A stretch of 64,000 nucleotides of DNA, taken from the NCBI GenBank assembly GCA_900167895.1, contig FUZR01000002.1, forward strand, positions 124,001 to 188,000, given 5' to 3'. This document shows, piece by piece, positions 26,992 to 37,927 of this stretch. Under the pieces are notes generated by a model that was given only the letters and a program-made list of their open reading frames with translations, did no database searches and had not been told where the DNA came from. Positions within the stretch are counted from its first letter, which is position 1. The number at the start of each line of letters is the position of its first letter. The stretch is from Bacteroidales bacterium WCE2004 (lineage in GTDB: Bacteria > Bacteroidota > Bacteroidia > Bacteroidales > UBA932). The position numbers and the translations under genes are program-made.

Positions 26992-27834
26992 ATGGGATTG
27001 TACGGAATTCTGATCAAACCCTTCGTCCGTAGAAGGGACATCGAGAGCGCCTCGCGGATTGCCCTCCGCTATTTTGAGCTGATCGAGAAGATTCCCGGCG
27101 GCCGCCTGATCAGCCGCTGGATCCACCGCAACCGCCCGGAAGGCCTGCAGCGCGAGGTTTTCGGCCTGGATTTCTACAATCCGGTCGGCCTGGGCGCCGG
27201 TCTCGACCTCTACGGCGAGCTGTACAACGACCTTAACAACCTGGGATTCAGCTTCGTGGAGATCGGCCCGATGGACGCGGACGGCGTCCGCCGTGCCGTC
27301 CGCCGGATCCAGGACGACCCGCAGGACGACATCCTTGCCGCCTGCATCAACGCCGACCACCTGACGGCCTTCACCCTCGCCTACGACTTCTGCGATTTCT
27401 TCGTCATCGACATCACGTCCAATCCTTCCACGGACGTGCTCGATCCCCTGCTGGACGCGCGCGTGGCCGAGGAGATCTACAAGCCCGTCGTCGTCAAGCT
27501 CCCCAAGTCGATCCCCGTCTCGGAGATCGACGACATCATCGACTACAGCCTGATGAACGGCGTGGACGGCATCGAGGCCCGCAGCATCGAGCAGATCCGC
27601 CATATCCACGAGTATTCCCACGGCCGCCTGCCCATCATCGCCAACACGCACATCGAGTCGCCCGAGCAGGCCGCGGAGGCCCTCGAGGCCGGCGCCTCGC
27701 TGGTCGAGGTGCGCAACGCCCTGGTCCGCCAGGGTCCCCCGTTTGTCGGGAACATCCTCAAATATCTGCTTAAGAAGTTTGCCAAGAATGAGCGAAACAG
27801 TCCAAAACCGGATAGCCCGGCTGCTGAGCAATAG
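26992..27834 (+). CDS. Degenerate dihydroorotate dehydrogenase-like TIM-barrel protein
   Basis: A protein of 280 residues that follows class 2 DHODH along its length, with most active-site signatures altered. The N-terminus MGLYGILIKPFVRR resembles the membrane-associated helix region. FYNPVGLGAGLDLYGE stands where NPVGLAAGFDKNGE is usual, so the FDK lysine is lost. ITSNPST replaces the N-x-SSPNT substrate loop, and PIIANTHIES replaces the FMN-phosphate GVGGI strand. LEAGASLVEVRNALVRQGP keeps the normal C-terminal pattern. It is therefore unlikely to oxidise dihydroorotate normally. The 3' end overlaps cinA by 47 nt. Confidence 0.7.
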   Translation: MGLYGILIKPFVRRRDIESASRIALRYFELIEKIPGGRLISRWIHRNRPEGLQREVFGLDFYNPVGLGAGLDLYGELYNDLNNLGFSFVEIGPMDADGVRRAVRRIQDDPQDDILAACINADHLTAFTLAYDFCDFFVIDITSNPSTDVLDPLLDARVAEEIYKPVVVKLPKSIPVSEIDDIIDYSLMNGVDGIEARSIEQIRHIHEYSHGRLPIIANTHIESPEQAAEALEAGASLVEVRNALVRQGPPFVGNILKYLLKKFAKNERNSPKPDSPAAEQ

Positions 27835-28270
27835 CGGCCGCACCCTCAGCGCCGCCGAGTCCTGCACCGGCGGACAGATCTCCCATCTGCTGACCACCGT
27901 GTCCGGTTCGTCCACCTGGTATCTCGGCTCCGTCACCTCCTATGCGACTGCCATCAAGGAGAAGGTCCTGGGTGTCCCCGCCCGCACCGTCGAGCAGTTC
28001 GGCCTGACCAGCGGAGAGGTGGCCTCCGCCATGGCGGAAGGTGTCCGCGCCCTGACGGGCAGCACCTACGCCGTCGCGACCACCGGCCTCGCCGAGGGCG
28101 GCGACGGGCACTATCCGGAGGGTACGGTCTGGATCGGCGTGACCGGTCCGGCCGGCACGCAGGCCCGGATTTACCAGTGCGACCTGGGCCGGAAGGGCAA
28201 TATCCGCCGTTTTGCCAACGTCGCCCTCCAAACTTTGGCCGCTTACATCGAAAAGGATTTAAAGAAATAG
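27788..28270 (+). CDS. Nicotinamide-nucleotide amidase, CinA C-terminal type
   Basis: Stand-alone CinA C-terminal domain of 160 residues (PncC), which deamidates NMN to nicotinate mononucleotide in the pyridine nucleotide cycle. The hallmark LSAAESCTGGQISHLLT is near residue 18. TWYLGSVTSYATAIKEKVLGV and VATTGLAEGGDGHYPEGTVWIG follow, as in the family. It lacks the N-terminal MoCF domain of full CinA. I start it at the ATG at 27788, inside the end of the preceding gene. Confidence 0.92.
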   Translation: MSETVQNRIARLLSNSGRTLSAAESCTGGQISHLLTTVSGSSTWYLGSVTSYATAIKEKVLGVPARTVEQFGLTSGEVASAMAEGVRALTGSTYAVATTGLAEGGDGHYPEGTVWIGVTGPAGTQARIYQCDLGRKGNIRRFANVALQTLAAYIEKDLKK

Positions 28271-28330
28271 AAATCAATCGGCGAAACAAAAGAGTTATAC
28301 TACATAACACTTTTGTTAACCCCTCTTCCC

Positions 28331-28351
28331 GCCCCTTTTCGGGGCATTTTT
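28331..28351 (+). terminator. Rho-independent terminator after the CinA-type gene
   Basis: GCCCC (28331-28335), a TTTTC loop, GGGGC (28341-28345), then ATTTTT. It directly adjoins the palindromic element beginning at 28352. Confidence 0.7.
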
Positions 28352-28517
28352 AGCCGGCACGGCAGGCGTCCCGGAAGGTTCCGTTCCGCTGCGCTCCACT
28401 TCATCCCTCCCAAAGTCTACGGCGTCCCCGCTGACGCGGGAACTTGTATCCTTCGGGCCCCTCCCTCTAACGAGCCGAGGGTGGCTACGCCTTCCGGGAT
28501 GCCTGCCGCTGCCGGCT
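28352..28517. repeat. Palindromic element, copy 1 of the long-arm family
   Basis: A 166-bp element between two convergent genes. Its ends (28352-28378 and 28490-28517) are complementary over about 27 bp with one wobble and one bulge. The 111-bp middle contains TCCCTCCCA, GGGCCCCTCCC and GAGGGTGGCTACG, shared with copies at 38060 and 44698, while the arms are unrelated to theirs. It ends 1 nt from the DUF2807 stop codon. This copy has the longest core, with about 35 extra bases between the first two blocks. Confidence 0.85.
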
Positions 28518-28518
28518 A

Positions 28519-29454
28519 TTATTTCCGGTCGTAAGGGATGAGGGAAGCGTTCTTGAGGTAGAGGACGCGGAGGGTGGGATCGTTCAGGAAGTAGACCGTG
28601 GCGCCGGTGCCGAGGTCGACGGTCAGCTCGTCGGCGGCGGCAGTCGTCAGGCTGGAATTGAGACCCGCCACTTCGGCGAAGGCGCGGGCGTTGTCGAGAC
28701 TGACGGCGTTGACCTGCGACGACGTCCCGATCCGGTAGCGCGCCACGGGCGCCTTGCCGTTCAGGATCGACTTCGAGAATCCTTTCGCGTCCAGCTTCAG
28801 CAGGCCGGTCTCCCCTCTCACCAGCAGCGACGCGCTGCCGGAAACGGCGAAAGCCGACGCCGCCGTGCGATGCGTCAGGTCCAGGTTGGCGCCACCCGCC
28901 AGGGTTACGTAGAGCGAATCACAGGCCACCGACAGCGTCGCGTCAGCCTTGCGGTCCAGCGACAGCCGGATCCGGTCGGCCTTGAACGCCACGGAAGCAA
29001 TCCGCGCATAGTCCGACAGCTTCACGCTGACGCAGGAATCATCAAAGACCAGGTCGTCCGCCGCGACCAGGGCGGCACGCCCGTCCAGCGCCAGCTCGCG
29101 CAGCGTCTCGGGCATCGTCACCTCGATGCGGAACTCCGGACTCCGGGAATCCTTGCCCTTGAAGAGCTTGCGCACCTCGCCCGGCACCTTGCGCTCGTCC
29201 ATCGTCACGGTCAGCGTACTGTCCGCGACGGAGAACTGCACATAATCCCCGAATAGCTCCTCCACCGCCATCCGCGCGCGGTACTGCTTGCCGTAGCGGA
29301 GGTCCAGGCTGAACTCGCCGCCCAGGACGATGCGGCTGAAGGCCGGCAGCTCGTCCTTCACCGTCGCGCGGACCCGCTGCGCGGAGAGCGGCAGCGATCC
29401 TGAAGCGGCTATCGCGATAAGGACGAGTAAAAGTCTGTGATTCAATCGTTTCAT
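28519..29454 (-). CDS. DUF2807 (GIN-domain) secreted protein
   Basis: A protein of 311 residues from the ATG at 29454, giving signal peptide LLLVLIAIAASGSLPLSA before QRVRAT. An upstream in-frame start would overlap the ABC-F gene. The mature part is beta-rich: FSRIVLGGEFSLDLRYG followed by repeated short strands with Ala/Ser/Asp turns (DGRAALVAADDLVF, SGSASLLVRG), as in the beta-helical head domain called GIN or DUF2807. These proteins are usually envelope-associated, with adhesin-like roles suggested but unproven. It is the last gene of the minus-strand run from valS. Confidence 0.8.
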   Translation of the reverse strand: MKRLNHRLLLVLIAIAASGSLPLSAQRVRATVKDELPAFSRIVLGGEFSLDLRYGKQYRARMAVEELFGDYVQFSVADSTLTVTMDERKVPGEVRKLFKGKDSRSPEFRIEVTMPETLRELALDGRAALVAADDLVFDDSCVSVKLSDYARIASVAFKADRIRLSLDRKADATLSVACDSLYVTLAGGANLDLTHRTAASAFAVSGSASLLVRGETGLLKLDAKGFSKSILNGKAPVARYRIGTSSQVNAVSLDNARAFAEVAGLNSSLTTAAADELTVDLGTGATVYFLNDPTLRVLYLKNASLIPYDRK

Positions 29455-29462
29455 ATACTGAA

Positions 29463-31375
<1,913 letters not shown>

Positions 31376-31379
<4 letters not shown>

Positions 31380-31960
31380 ACAAAAACCAAAGTATCAAAG
31401 AATTCCGGGCGATGGAAGTCCGGCTTGGGCGTGTCGATGGGCGCCCAGCTCAGGAAGTGCGGCACCGGCAGGCCGTCGCCGCATTTGTAGAAGTTGCCGC
31501 GCGCCTGCAGGCCGTCGAAGCGCTCCAGACCGAAGGTCGCGGCCGGGATGTCGAGCGCGACCTCCCAGGCCGTGGGCTCCTCGCGGAGGCCGAACGGCGC
31601 GCTGCCGAGCGAGCAGCGGCGCACGATGCCGTCGTAGGCCGCCTGCGGCAGCGATTCGCGGTCGCCGCGCCCCGTGCCGCGGCAGAGCAGCACCTTGCCC
31701 GTGCAGGTGCATTCCAGGTTGTAATAATAGCCGTCCGCGCGCGGCGCGAAGAAAAACTCCACGCACGAATCCTCCCAGACGCGTTCGCGGTCCGCCGCGC
31801 AGACCGCCCGCACGGCATCCTCCCGCACCCGGTAGGTCAGGTGCAGCGTGTCTCCCGTGTGGAAGATTTCGAACTGGACGTCCGGGCTGGACGGGAACGC
31901 ATCGGGCCAGTTTACGCAGCCGATGCGTCCGCTTCGGGCTTCTCGGGTGATTTCGAGCAT
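31376..31960 (-). CDS. Carbohydrate-binding module family 9-like protein
   Basis: A protein of 194 residues from the ATG at 31960, which gives a 49-nt overlap with tatC; a much longer open frame upstream is antisense-free shadow. Family features are FEIFHTGDTLHLTYRVRED, the central WEDSCVEFFFAPRADGYYYN (the usual DSCvEfF motif) and a late NFYKCGDGLPVPHFLSW. No signal peptide is apparent. Such stand-alone CBM9-like proteins are common in Bacteroidetes; ligands are seldom known. It overlaps the ABC-F start by 4 nt. Confidence 0.8.
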
Positions 31961-32691
31961 AGCAGAATGGCGATTTCGTACAACAAATACAGCGGCGCCG
32001 CGACGATGACCATCGACAGCGGGTCCGCCGGCGTCACGATGGCGGCGATGAACGCCACCGCCACGACGGCATAGCGGCGGCCCTTGTAGAGCTGGTCGCG
32101 CGTGAGCACGCCCAGCCTGGAGAGCAGCCAGATGACGGTCGGGAACTCGAAGGCCACGCCGACCATCAGCACGGTCGAGGTGAACATCGACATATACGAA
32201 CTGATCGTGATCGAATTGGTGATCAGCTCGCTGACCGAATAATTCAGGAAAAACTGCACGCAGGCGGGCAGCACCAGCAAGTAGCCGACGGCCGCACCCG
32301 CATAGAACAACCCCGTGGCCATCAGGAAAGCCGTCCCCACGGCCCTGCGCTCCCCTTTGTAGAGCGCAGGCGCTATGAAGCGCCACAGCTCCCAGATGAT
32401 ATACGGGCACGCGAGGATCAGGGCGGCGCTGAAGGCGGCCTGCAGGTGGACGAAGAACTGCGCGGACATCTCCACGTTGATCAGTTCGAGGTCGAACCGC
32501 CAGCCCAGGAGCCTGTAGAGGAAGAAATCCTCAGAAGCCGGGGCCAGGACGGCCGCGAAAAGCGCGCGCTTGAACACGAAGCCCAGCACGGCCAGCAGGC
32601 ACACGGCGAGCAACGAGCGGAAGATGGTTCCTCTCAGCGCGTCGAGATGGTCCCAGAAGGACATCTCCTGCTCTTTGCCGGACTCCCCCAC
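31912..32691 (-). CDS. tatC: Sec-independent protein translocase TatC
   Basis: Twin-arginine translocon subunit with six membrane helices that binds signal peptides. MSFWDHLDALRGTIFRSLL is the conserved cytoplasmic N-terminus, and the Tat motif region appears as FEFPTVIWLLSRLGVLT. The GTG at 32691 gives 259 residues and sits 3 nt after tatA; the ATG at 32664, nine codons in, would give the common Bacteroidetes N-terminus, so the true start is uncertain. With tatA alone (no tatB) this is a minimal Tat system. Confidence 0.93.
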   Translation of the reverse strand: MGESGKEQEMSFWDHLDALRGTIFRSLLAVCLLAVLGFVFKRALFAAVLAPASEDFFLYRLLGWRFDLELINVEMSAQFFVHLQAAFSAALILACPYIIWELWRFIAPALYKGERRAVGTAFLMATGLFYAGAAVGYLLVLPACVQFFLNYSVSELITNSITISSYMSMFTSTVLMVGVAFEFPTVIWLLSRLGVLTRDQLYKGRRYAVVAVAFIAAIVTPADPLSMVIVAAPLYLLYEIAILLCSKSPEKPEADASAA

Positions 32692-32694
32692 GCT

Positions 32695-32904
32695 CTACTG
32701 CTTGGGGTCCTCTTTGGGTTTGTCTTCGTCGGACTTGTTGATCTGGTCCTCGACCTCGTTCATCCCTTCCTTGAAGCTCTTGACACCTTTGCCGATGCCC
32801 TTCATCAGTTCGGGGATCTTCTTGCCGCCGAACAGGAGGATGATGAGCAGGGCCAGGATGACGATTTGCCAGGGGCCGATCACGCCAAGGGGATAGACTA
32901 ACAT
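32695..32904 (-). CDS. tatA: Sec-independent protein translocase TatA
   Basis: A protein of 69 residues with one N-terminal membrane helix ([19 protein letters not shown]), the [16 protein letters not shown] hinge and amphipathic helix, and an acidic, lysine-rich tail. These are the standard TatA features; TatA forms the pore-like oligomer for folded substrates. It lies 21 nt downstream of valS and 3 nt upstream of tatC. Confidence 0.94.
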   Translation of the reverse strand: MLVYPLGVIGPWQIVILALLIILLFGGKKIPELMKGIGKGVKSFKEGMNEVEDQINKSDEDKPKEDPKQ

Positions 32905-32925
32905 ATCGCAGTGGTTTTAAGGTTA

Positions 32926-35562
32926 TTACAAAGCCTTCAGGGAAGCCTCCAGCGCCTCGATGCGCGCCAGGGCGTCCGCTTCCTTCTTGCGCTCGTTCGC
33001 GATTACGGCCTCCGGCGCGTGCGCGACGAACTTCTCGTTGGCGAGCTTGGCGCGCACCCCGGCGAGGAACTTACGCTGGTGGTCCAGTTCGGCCTCCAGC
33101 CTGGCTTTCTCCTCGTCGGTGTTGACAAAGCCCGACATCGGGATGCTCATCTTGCAGGTGCCCACCAGGAAGGACACGGCTGCGCCTTCGGCGACACCGG
33201 CGTTCACGTTCGCGATGTTGGCGGCCTTGCGGATCACCGGGAACAGCTCCTCGCTGAAGCCGCCCTCGATGAACAGGTCGAGCGTCTCCTTGGGAGCGAT
33301 CTGCTTCTGCGCGCGCACGGCGCGGATGGAGATGATCGCCTCGCGGGCCTGCTCGAAACGCGCCAGGAAGTCGCTGTCGTAGGGACCGGCGACCGGCGTG
33401 CGCTCGAACATGATGGTTTCGCCGTCGCGGCGCTCCTCCATGGCCTGCCAGAGCTCTTCGGTGATGAACGGCATGATCGGGTGGATCAGCTTGATGAGCT
33501 TCTCGAAGAAGAGCACGGCGGCGCTGTAGGTGCAGCCGTCGATGGACTTGCCGTATTCGGGCTTGACCAGCTCCAGGAACCAGCTGCAGTAGTCGTCCCA
33601 GAAGAGCTTGTAGATCGCCATCAGGGCGTCGTTGATGCGGAACTTGGAATAGTGGTCCTCGACCGTCTCGATGGTGCGGGACAGCAGGTTGTCGAACCAC
33701 TTCACGGCCACGCGGGCGGCCTCCGGCTGCGCGGCGTCGTTGTCCACGTTCCAGCTGCTGACGAGCCGCCAGGCGTTCCAGATCTTCGCGCAGAAGTTGC
33801 GGCCCTGCTCCACCTGGGACTCATCGTAGAGGATGTCGTTGCCGGCGGAGGAACAGAGCAGCATGCCGAGCCGGACGGCGTCGGCGCCATATTTCGCGAT
33901 CAGGTCGAGCGGGTTGGGGCTGTTGCCCAGGGTCTTGCTCATCTTGCGGCCGATCTTGTCGCGCACGATGCCCGTGAAATAGACATTGCGGAACGGCACG
34001 TCGTGCATGAACTCGTCGCCGGCCATGATCATGCGGGCCACCCAGAAGAAGATGATGTCCGGGCCGGTCACCAGGTCGTTGGTCGGATAGTAATAGGACA
34101 GGTCGCGGTTGGCCTTGTGGTCCGGATGGCCGGGCAGCTGCGGGTCGAACACGGAGATCGGCCACAGCCAGCTGGAGAACCAGGTGTCGAGCACGTCCTC
34201 GTCCTGCTTGAGGTCGGCGGCCGTCAGGGACGGATCGATCTTCTGCGCGGCTGCGAGGGCCTTTTCGGCCGTCTCCTCGACCACGATCTGCCCGTCGGGC
34301 AGATACCAGGCCGGGATGCGCTGGCCCCACCACAGCTGGCGGGAGATGCACCAGTCGCGGACGTTCTCCATCCAATGGCGGTAGGTGTTGCGGTATTTGT
34401 CCGGGATGAACTTGATGCGGCCGGACTCGACGTGGTCGAGGGCGCGGGCCGCCAGGTCCTCCATCTTGAGGAACCACTGCGCGGAGAGCTTCGGCTCGAT
34501 CACGGCGTCGGTGCGCTCGGAGTAGCCGACCGGGGAGATGTATTCCTCGACCTTGACCAGGTTGCCGGACTCCTCCAGCATCTTGGCGATCTTCTTGCGG
34601 GCGACGAAACGGTCCTCGCCCACCAGGATCTGCGCCTGCTCGTTGAGACGGCCGTGGTCGTCAATGATGTCCATGACCGGGAGGTTGTGGCGCAGGCCGA
34701 TCTCGTAGTCGTGGGCGTCGTGGGCGGGCGTGACCTTGAGGCAGCCCGTACCGAAGTCCATCTCCACGTAGTCGTCCTCGATCACCGGGATCTCCCGGTT
34801 GATCAGCGGGATGAGCACCTTCTTGCCGCGCAGCCAGTGATGGCGCTCGTCGGCAGGATTGACGCAGATCGCGGCGTCGGCCATGATGGTCTCCGGACGC
34901 GTCGTGGCGATCACAAGGTACTGGTCCGTGGGATTGCCGTTGCCGTCGGACACGAAATATTTCAAGTGATAGAAATGGCTCTTGGTGTCGCGGTGGATCA
35001 CCTCGTCGTCGCTGATGGCCGTGAGGGCCACCGGGTCCCAGTTGACCATCCGCACGCCGCGGTAGATCCAGCCCTTCTTGTAGAAATGGCAGAAGGTGGC
35101 GAGGACGGCCTCGGAGAGCGCCGGCTCCATCGTGAAGCGGGTGCGGTCCCAGTCGCAGGAGGCGCCGAGTTTGCGGAGCTGCTGCAGGATGATGCCGCCG
35201 TGCTCCTCCTTCCACTCCCAGGCGTATTTGAGGAATTCCTCACGCGTGAGGTCCTCCTTGGAAATGCCGCGCTCCTTGAGGCGCGCGACCACCTTGGACT
35301 CCGTGGCGATGGAGGCATGGTCCGTGCCGGGCACCCAGCAGGCGTTCTTGCCGTCCATCCGCGCCTTGCGGATGAGCACGTCGTTGAGCGTGTTGTTGAG
35401 CACGTGGCCCATATGGAGAATGCCCGTCACGTTGGGCGGCGGGATGACGATCGTATAAGGTTCGCGGTTGTCCGGTTCGGAATGAAAACACCGGTTCTTC
35501 AGCCAGTAGGCGTACCACTTGTCCTCCACTTCGGAGGGGTTGTATTTCGTGCTAAGTTCCAT
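32926..35562 (-). CDS. valS: Valyl-tRNA synthetase
   Basis: Class I synthetase of 878 residues. HIGH motif: [17 protein letters not shown] near residue 37. The editing domain occupies roughly 190-330 ([17 protein letters not shown]). The KMSKS motif is [14 protein letters not shown]. The anticodon domain follows, and a C-terminal coiled coil ends [14 protein letters not shown]. The ATG at 35562 starts [17 protein letters not shown]; the upstream in-frame codons fall in the promoter. It heads the minus-strand run valS-tatA-tatC-CBM9-ABC-F-DUF2807. Confidence 0.97.
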   Translation of the reverse strand: MELSTKYNPSEVEDKWYAYWLKNRCFHSEPDNREPYTIVIPPPNVTGILHMGHVLNNTLNDVLIRKARMDGKNACWVPGTDHASIATESKVVARLKERGISKEDLTREEFLKYAWEWKEEHGGIILQQLRKLGASCDWDRTRFTMEPALSEAVLATFCHFYKKGWIYRGVRMVNWDPVALTAISDDEVIHRDTKSHFYHLKYFVSDGNGNPTDQYLVIATTRPETIMADAAICVNPADERHHWLRGKKVLIPLINREIPVIEDDYVEMDFGTGCLKVTPAHDAHDYEIGLRHNLPVMDIIDDHGRLNEQAQILVGEDRFVARKKIAKMLEESGNLVKVEEYISPVGYSERTDAVIEPKLSAQWFLKMEDLAARALDHVESGRIKFIPDKYRNTYRHWMENVRDWCISRQLWWGQRIPAWYLPDGQIVVEETAEKALAAAQKIDPSLTAADLKQDEDVLDTWFSSWLWPISVFDPQLPGHPDHKANRDLSYYYPTNDLVTGPDIIFFWVARMIMAGDEFMHDVPFRNVYFTGIVRDKIGRKMSKTLGNSPNPLDLIAKYGADAVRLGMLLCSSAGNDILYDESQVEQGRNFCAKIWNAWRLVSSWNVDNDAAQPEAARVAVKWFDNLLSRTIETVEDHYSKFRINDALMAIYKLFWDDYCSWFLELVKPEYGKSIDGCTYSAAVLFFEKLIKLIHPIMPFITEELWQAMEERRDGETIMFERTPVAGPYDSDFLARFEQAREAIISIRAVRAQKQIAPKETLDLFIEGGFSEELFPVIRKAANIANVNAGVAEGAAVSFLVGTCKMSIPMSGFVNTDEEKARLEAELDHQRKFLAGVRAKLANEKFVAHAPEAVIANERKKEADALARIEALEASLKAL

Positions 35563-35568
35563 AATCCA

Positions 35569-35576
35569 CAAAAGTA
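35569..35576 (-). promoter_or_regulatory. -7 promoter box of valS
   Basis: Minus-strand TACTTTTG ends 6 nt before the valS ATG; no T-box or other leader fits. Confidence 0.6.
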
Positions 35577-35654
35577 CGCAAAATTCTGCAATTTCCGTAT
35601 ATTTTTCGGGGTTCGACACCTCTTTTTACTGCTTTTCGGAGCATTCCGGAAGTT

Positions 35655-35686
35655 TTTGTTTTTCGGGAGATTTCTTTTTACATTTG
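35655..35686 (+). promoter_or_regulatory. Promoter of the rubrerythrin gene
   Basis: TTTG ending at 35658 and TACATTTG at 35679-35686 are 20 nt apart, a full Bacteroidetes consensus. The box ends 32 nt before the ATG. Confidence 0.75.
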
Positions 35687-35718
35687 TCAGACAAACACTA
35701 ACCGAAAATCCAGTTATT

Positions 35719-36408
35719 ATGGCAAGATTCAAATGCACAGTCTGTGGATATATCCACGAGGGAGATGAAGCTCCCGCCGTATGCCCCCGCTGCAAGCAGC
35801 CCCGCGAGAAGTTCGTAGAACTGCTCGACGACGGCACCACCCGTCCCGTCGCGGCAGCCCCGGCCGCTAAGAGCCTGGCCGGAACCAAGACCGAGAAGAA
35901 CCTCCAGGAGGCCTTCGCCGGCGAATCCCAAGCCCGCAACAAATACACCTACTTCGCTTCCAAGGCCAAGAAGGACGGCTTCGTCCAGATTGCCGCCCTC
36001 TTCGAGGAGACCGCGGCCAACGAGAAGGAGCACGCCAAGATCTGGTTCAAATACCTCCACGGCGGCAGCGTCCCCGACACCGCCGCCAATCTCCTGGACG
36101 CCGCCAACGGCGAGAACTTCGAGTGGACGGACATGTACGCCCGGATGGCGAAGGAAGCGCGCGAGGAGGGCTTCGACGAGATCGCGCAGAAGTTCGAGAT
36201 GGTCGGTGCGATCGAGAAGCACCACGAGGAGCGCTACCGCAAACTCCTGAAGAACATCCAGGACAAGAAGGTCTTCTCCAAGGACGGCGACGTCATCTGG
36301 CAGTGCGCCAACTGCGGCCACATCGTCATCGGCAAGGAGGCCCCCGAGGTCTGCCCGGTGTGCGACCACCCGCAGAGCTACTTCCAGGTGGAGGCAGTCA
36401 ATTATTGA
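35719..36408 (+). CDS. Rubrerythrin with rubredoxin domains at both ends
   Basis: A protein of 229 residues from the ATG at 35719. The N-terminal centre is [20 protein letters not shown] (two C-x2-C pairs). The middle is the ferritin-like di-iron four-helix bundle with [28 protein letters not shown] and [11 protein letters not shown]. The C-terminal centre is [20 protein letters not shown]. Ordinary rubrerythrin has only the C-terminal rubredoxin and nigerythrin-like forms differ again, so three metal sites in one chain is unusual. Likely function: hydrogen peroxide reduction in an anaerobe. It has its own strong promoter and terminator. Confidence 0.93.
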   Translation: MARFKCTVCGYIHEGDEAPAVCPRCKQPREKFVELLDDGTTRPVAAAPAAKSLAGTKTEKNLQEAFAGESQARNKYTYFASKAKKDGFVQIAALFEETAANEKEHAKIWFKYLHGGSVPDTAANLLDAANGENFEWTDMYARMAKEAREEGFDEIAQKFEMVGAIEKHHEERYRKLLKNIQDKKVFSKDGDVIWQCANCGHIVIGKEAPEVCPVCDHPQSYFQVEAVNY

Positions 36409-36434
36409 TCCCCCGCTCCGGCAGGAGATCAAAT

Positions 36435-36469
36435 GGAGGGCGTCCCACGGGGCGCCCTCCGTGTTTTTT
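36435..36469 (+). terminator. Strong terminator after rubrerythrin
   Basis: GGAGGGCG pairs with CGCCCTCC, with CCC/GGG extending the stem inside and one bulged T, followed by GTGTTTTTTG. A textbook rho-independent terminator. Confidence 0.9.
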
Positions 36470-36486
36470 GTATGGAGCAAATTTCG

Positions 36487-36494
36487 TAAATTTG
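36487..36494 (+). promoter_or_regulatory. -7 promoter box of the DUF3467 gene
   Basis: TAAATTTG ends 21 nt before the ATG at 36516. Confidence 0.55.
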
Positions 36495-36515
36495 CGGACA
36501 TTCGATTTTTGCAAT

Positions 36516-36839
36516 ATGGACAACAACGATAACAAGAAGCAGCTCAATTTCGAGCTGAAGCCCGAGATCGCTCAGGGCACCTATTCCAATCTGGCCATCA
36601 TCAGCCATTCGCGCAGCGAGTTCATCATCGATTTCGCCGCCATGCTCCCCGGCCTGCCCAAGCCCGAGGTGCGCAGCCGCATCGTGATGACGCCGGAGCA
36701 CTGCAAGCGCCTGCTGGGCGCCCTCACGGACAACATCAGCCGCTACGAGGCGCAGTTCGGCCCCATCTCGCTCGACTCGCCCGAGCAGAAGAATACGTTC
36801 AACCTTGGAGATTTTGCGCCCAATGGCACCAAATCTTAA
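36516..36839 (+). CDS. DUF3467 protein
   Basis: A protein of 107 residues. LKPEIAQGTYSNLAIISHSRSEFIIDFA and the later RIVMTPEHCKRLLGALTDNI are the recognised DUF3467 pattern (YSN-AI-H...EF--DF, then V-P-HAKRLL-AL). Its function is not established. It has its own promoter box and overlaps the start of kdsC by 17 nt, so both are probably made together. Confidence 0.85.
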   Translation: MDNNDNKKQLNFELKPEIAQGTYSNLAIISHSRSEFIIDFAAMLPGLPKPEVRSRIVMTPEHCKRLLGALTDNISRYEAQFGPISLDSPEQKNTFNLGDFAPNGTKS

Positions 36840-37356
36840 GGACATCAAGGCCATCGCCTTCGACCTCGACGGCGTGGCCACGGACGGCAGCATCATCCCG
36901 GTCGGCCCGACGATGGACGACCTGGTCCGCATTTTCAACGCCAAGGATTCCTTCGCCACGCGCTTCGCCGCGAAGCAGGGCTTCGTCATGGCCGTCATTT
37001 CGGGCGGCCTGACGACGGCGCTTCGCAAACGCTGCGTGCATATGGGCATCAACGAGGAGAACCTCTACCTCGGCGTGCGCGGCAAGCTCAAGGTTTTCAA
37101 CGAGTTCTGCGAGCGCAACGGCTTCAAGGCCTCCGAGGTGGCCTATTTCGGCGACGACATCCCCGACACGCAGGTGCTGCGCGCCTGCGGCTTCGGCATC
37201 GCGCCGGCCGACGCGGCCGAGGAGGCCAAGGCGTCGGCCGACTACGTAGCGAAGGCCCCGGGCGGACGCGGCTGCCTGCGCGAGGGCATCGAGATGATCC
37301 TCAAGGCGCAGGGCAAGTGGGTGTTCGACGAGGACAAATTCGATCAAGTCTATTAG
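36823..37356 (+). CDS. kdsC: HAD-family phosphatase, KDO-8-phosphate phosphatase type
   Basis: A protein of 177 residues from the ATG at 36823. HAD motif I is FDLDGVATDG (KdsC usually has DVDGVLTDG), motif II VISGGLTTALRKR, motif III is a Lys in KLKVFNEF, and motif IV YFGDDIPDTQVL. There is no cap domain, as in tetrameric KdsC. The expected reaction is KDO-8-P to KDO, for lipopolysaccharide. The related YrbI-like acylneuraminate phosphatases cannot be excluded. It is followed by maf after 1 nt. Confidence 0.88.
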   Translation: MAPNLKDIKAIAFDLDGVATDGSIIPVGPTMDDLVRIFNAKDSFATRFAAKQGFVMAVISGGLTTALRKRCVHMGINEENLYLGVRGKLKVFNEFCERNGFKASEVAYFGDDIPDTQVLRACGFGIAPADAAEEAKASADYVAKAPGGRGCLREGIEMILKAQGKWVFDEDKFDQVY

Positions 37357-37357
37357 C

Positions 37358-37924
37358 ATGAAGAAGATCATTCTGGGCAGCAATTCCCCGCGCCGCCGCG
37401 AGCTGCTGGCGGGGCTGGACCTGCCGTTTACCGTGGACACGGGCAACACCTTCGAGGAGCGCGTGGAGCCGGGCGTGGAGGCGCACGACGTGCCGAAGCG
37501 CCTGAGCGCCGGCAAGTCGCACGGCTTCCACCGGCCGCTGGAGGCGGACGAGGTGCTGATCACGGCCGACACGGTCGTGATCGTGGGCGACGAGGTGCTG
37601 GGCAAGCCGCATTCGCGCGAGGAGGCGGTCGCCATGCTGCGCAAGCTGTCGGGCCGCACGCACGAGGTGGTCACGGCGGTGACCATCCGCGACTGTGCGC
37701 GCGAGGAGACTTTCGGCGTCTCGACGCAGGTGCATTTCGTGGAGCTCTCCCAGGCGGAGATCGACCACTACATCGACAAATACAAGCCTTACGACAAGGC
37801 GGGCGCCTACGGGATCCAGGAGTGGATCGGCTATGTGGGCATCTCGTCGATCGAGGGATCTTTCTACAACGTGATGGGCTTCCCGGTCCACCGGGTCTGG
37901 CACGCGCTGCAGCGCTTCCTCTAG
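37358..37924 (+). CDS. maf: Maf family nucleotide pyrophosphatase
   Basis: A protein of 188 residues. It has the Maf N-terminus ILGSNSPRRRELLAGL, the catalytic ITADTVVIVGDEVLGKP (Asp in DT), and YKPYDKAGAYGIQEWIG near the C-terminus. These enzymes hydrolyse non-canonical or modified NTPs such as dTTP/UTP analogues. The order kdsC-maf-RluA with gaps of 1 and 3 nt indicates one transcript. Its GC content is high and codon use is in line with its neighbours. Confidence 0.93.
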   Translation: MKKIILGSNSPRRRELLAGLDLPFTVDTGNTFEERVEPGVEAHDVPKRLSAGKSHGFHRPLEADEVLITADTVVIVGDEVLGKPHSREEAVAMLRKLSGRTHEVVTAVTIRDCAREETFGVSTQVHFVELSQAEIDHYIDKYKPYDKAGAYGIQEWIGYVGISSIEGSFYNVMGFPVHRVWHALQRFL

Positions 37925-37927
37925 CCG

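Noticed and set aside
28379-28489. CRISPR-like repeats in the 28 kb element
   Set aside because: There is no series of direct repeats with spacers; the signal is one palindromic unit.
32911-35700. Long plus-strand frame reading through into the rubrerythrin gene
   Set aside because: It is antisense to valS and lacks recognisable domains; only the part from the ATG at 35719 is rubrerythrin.
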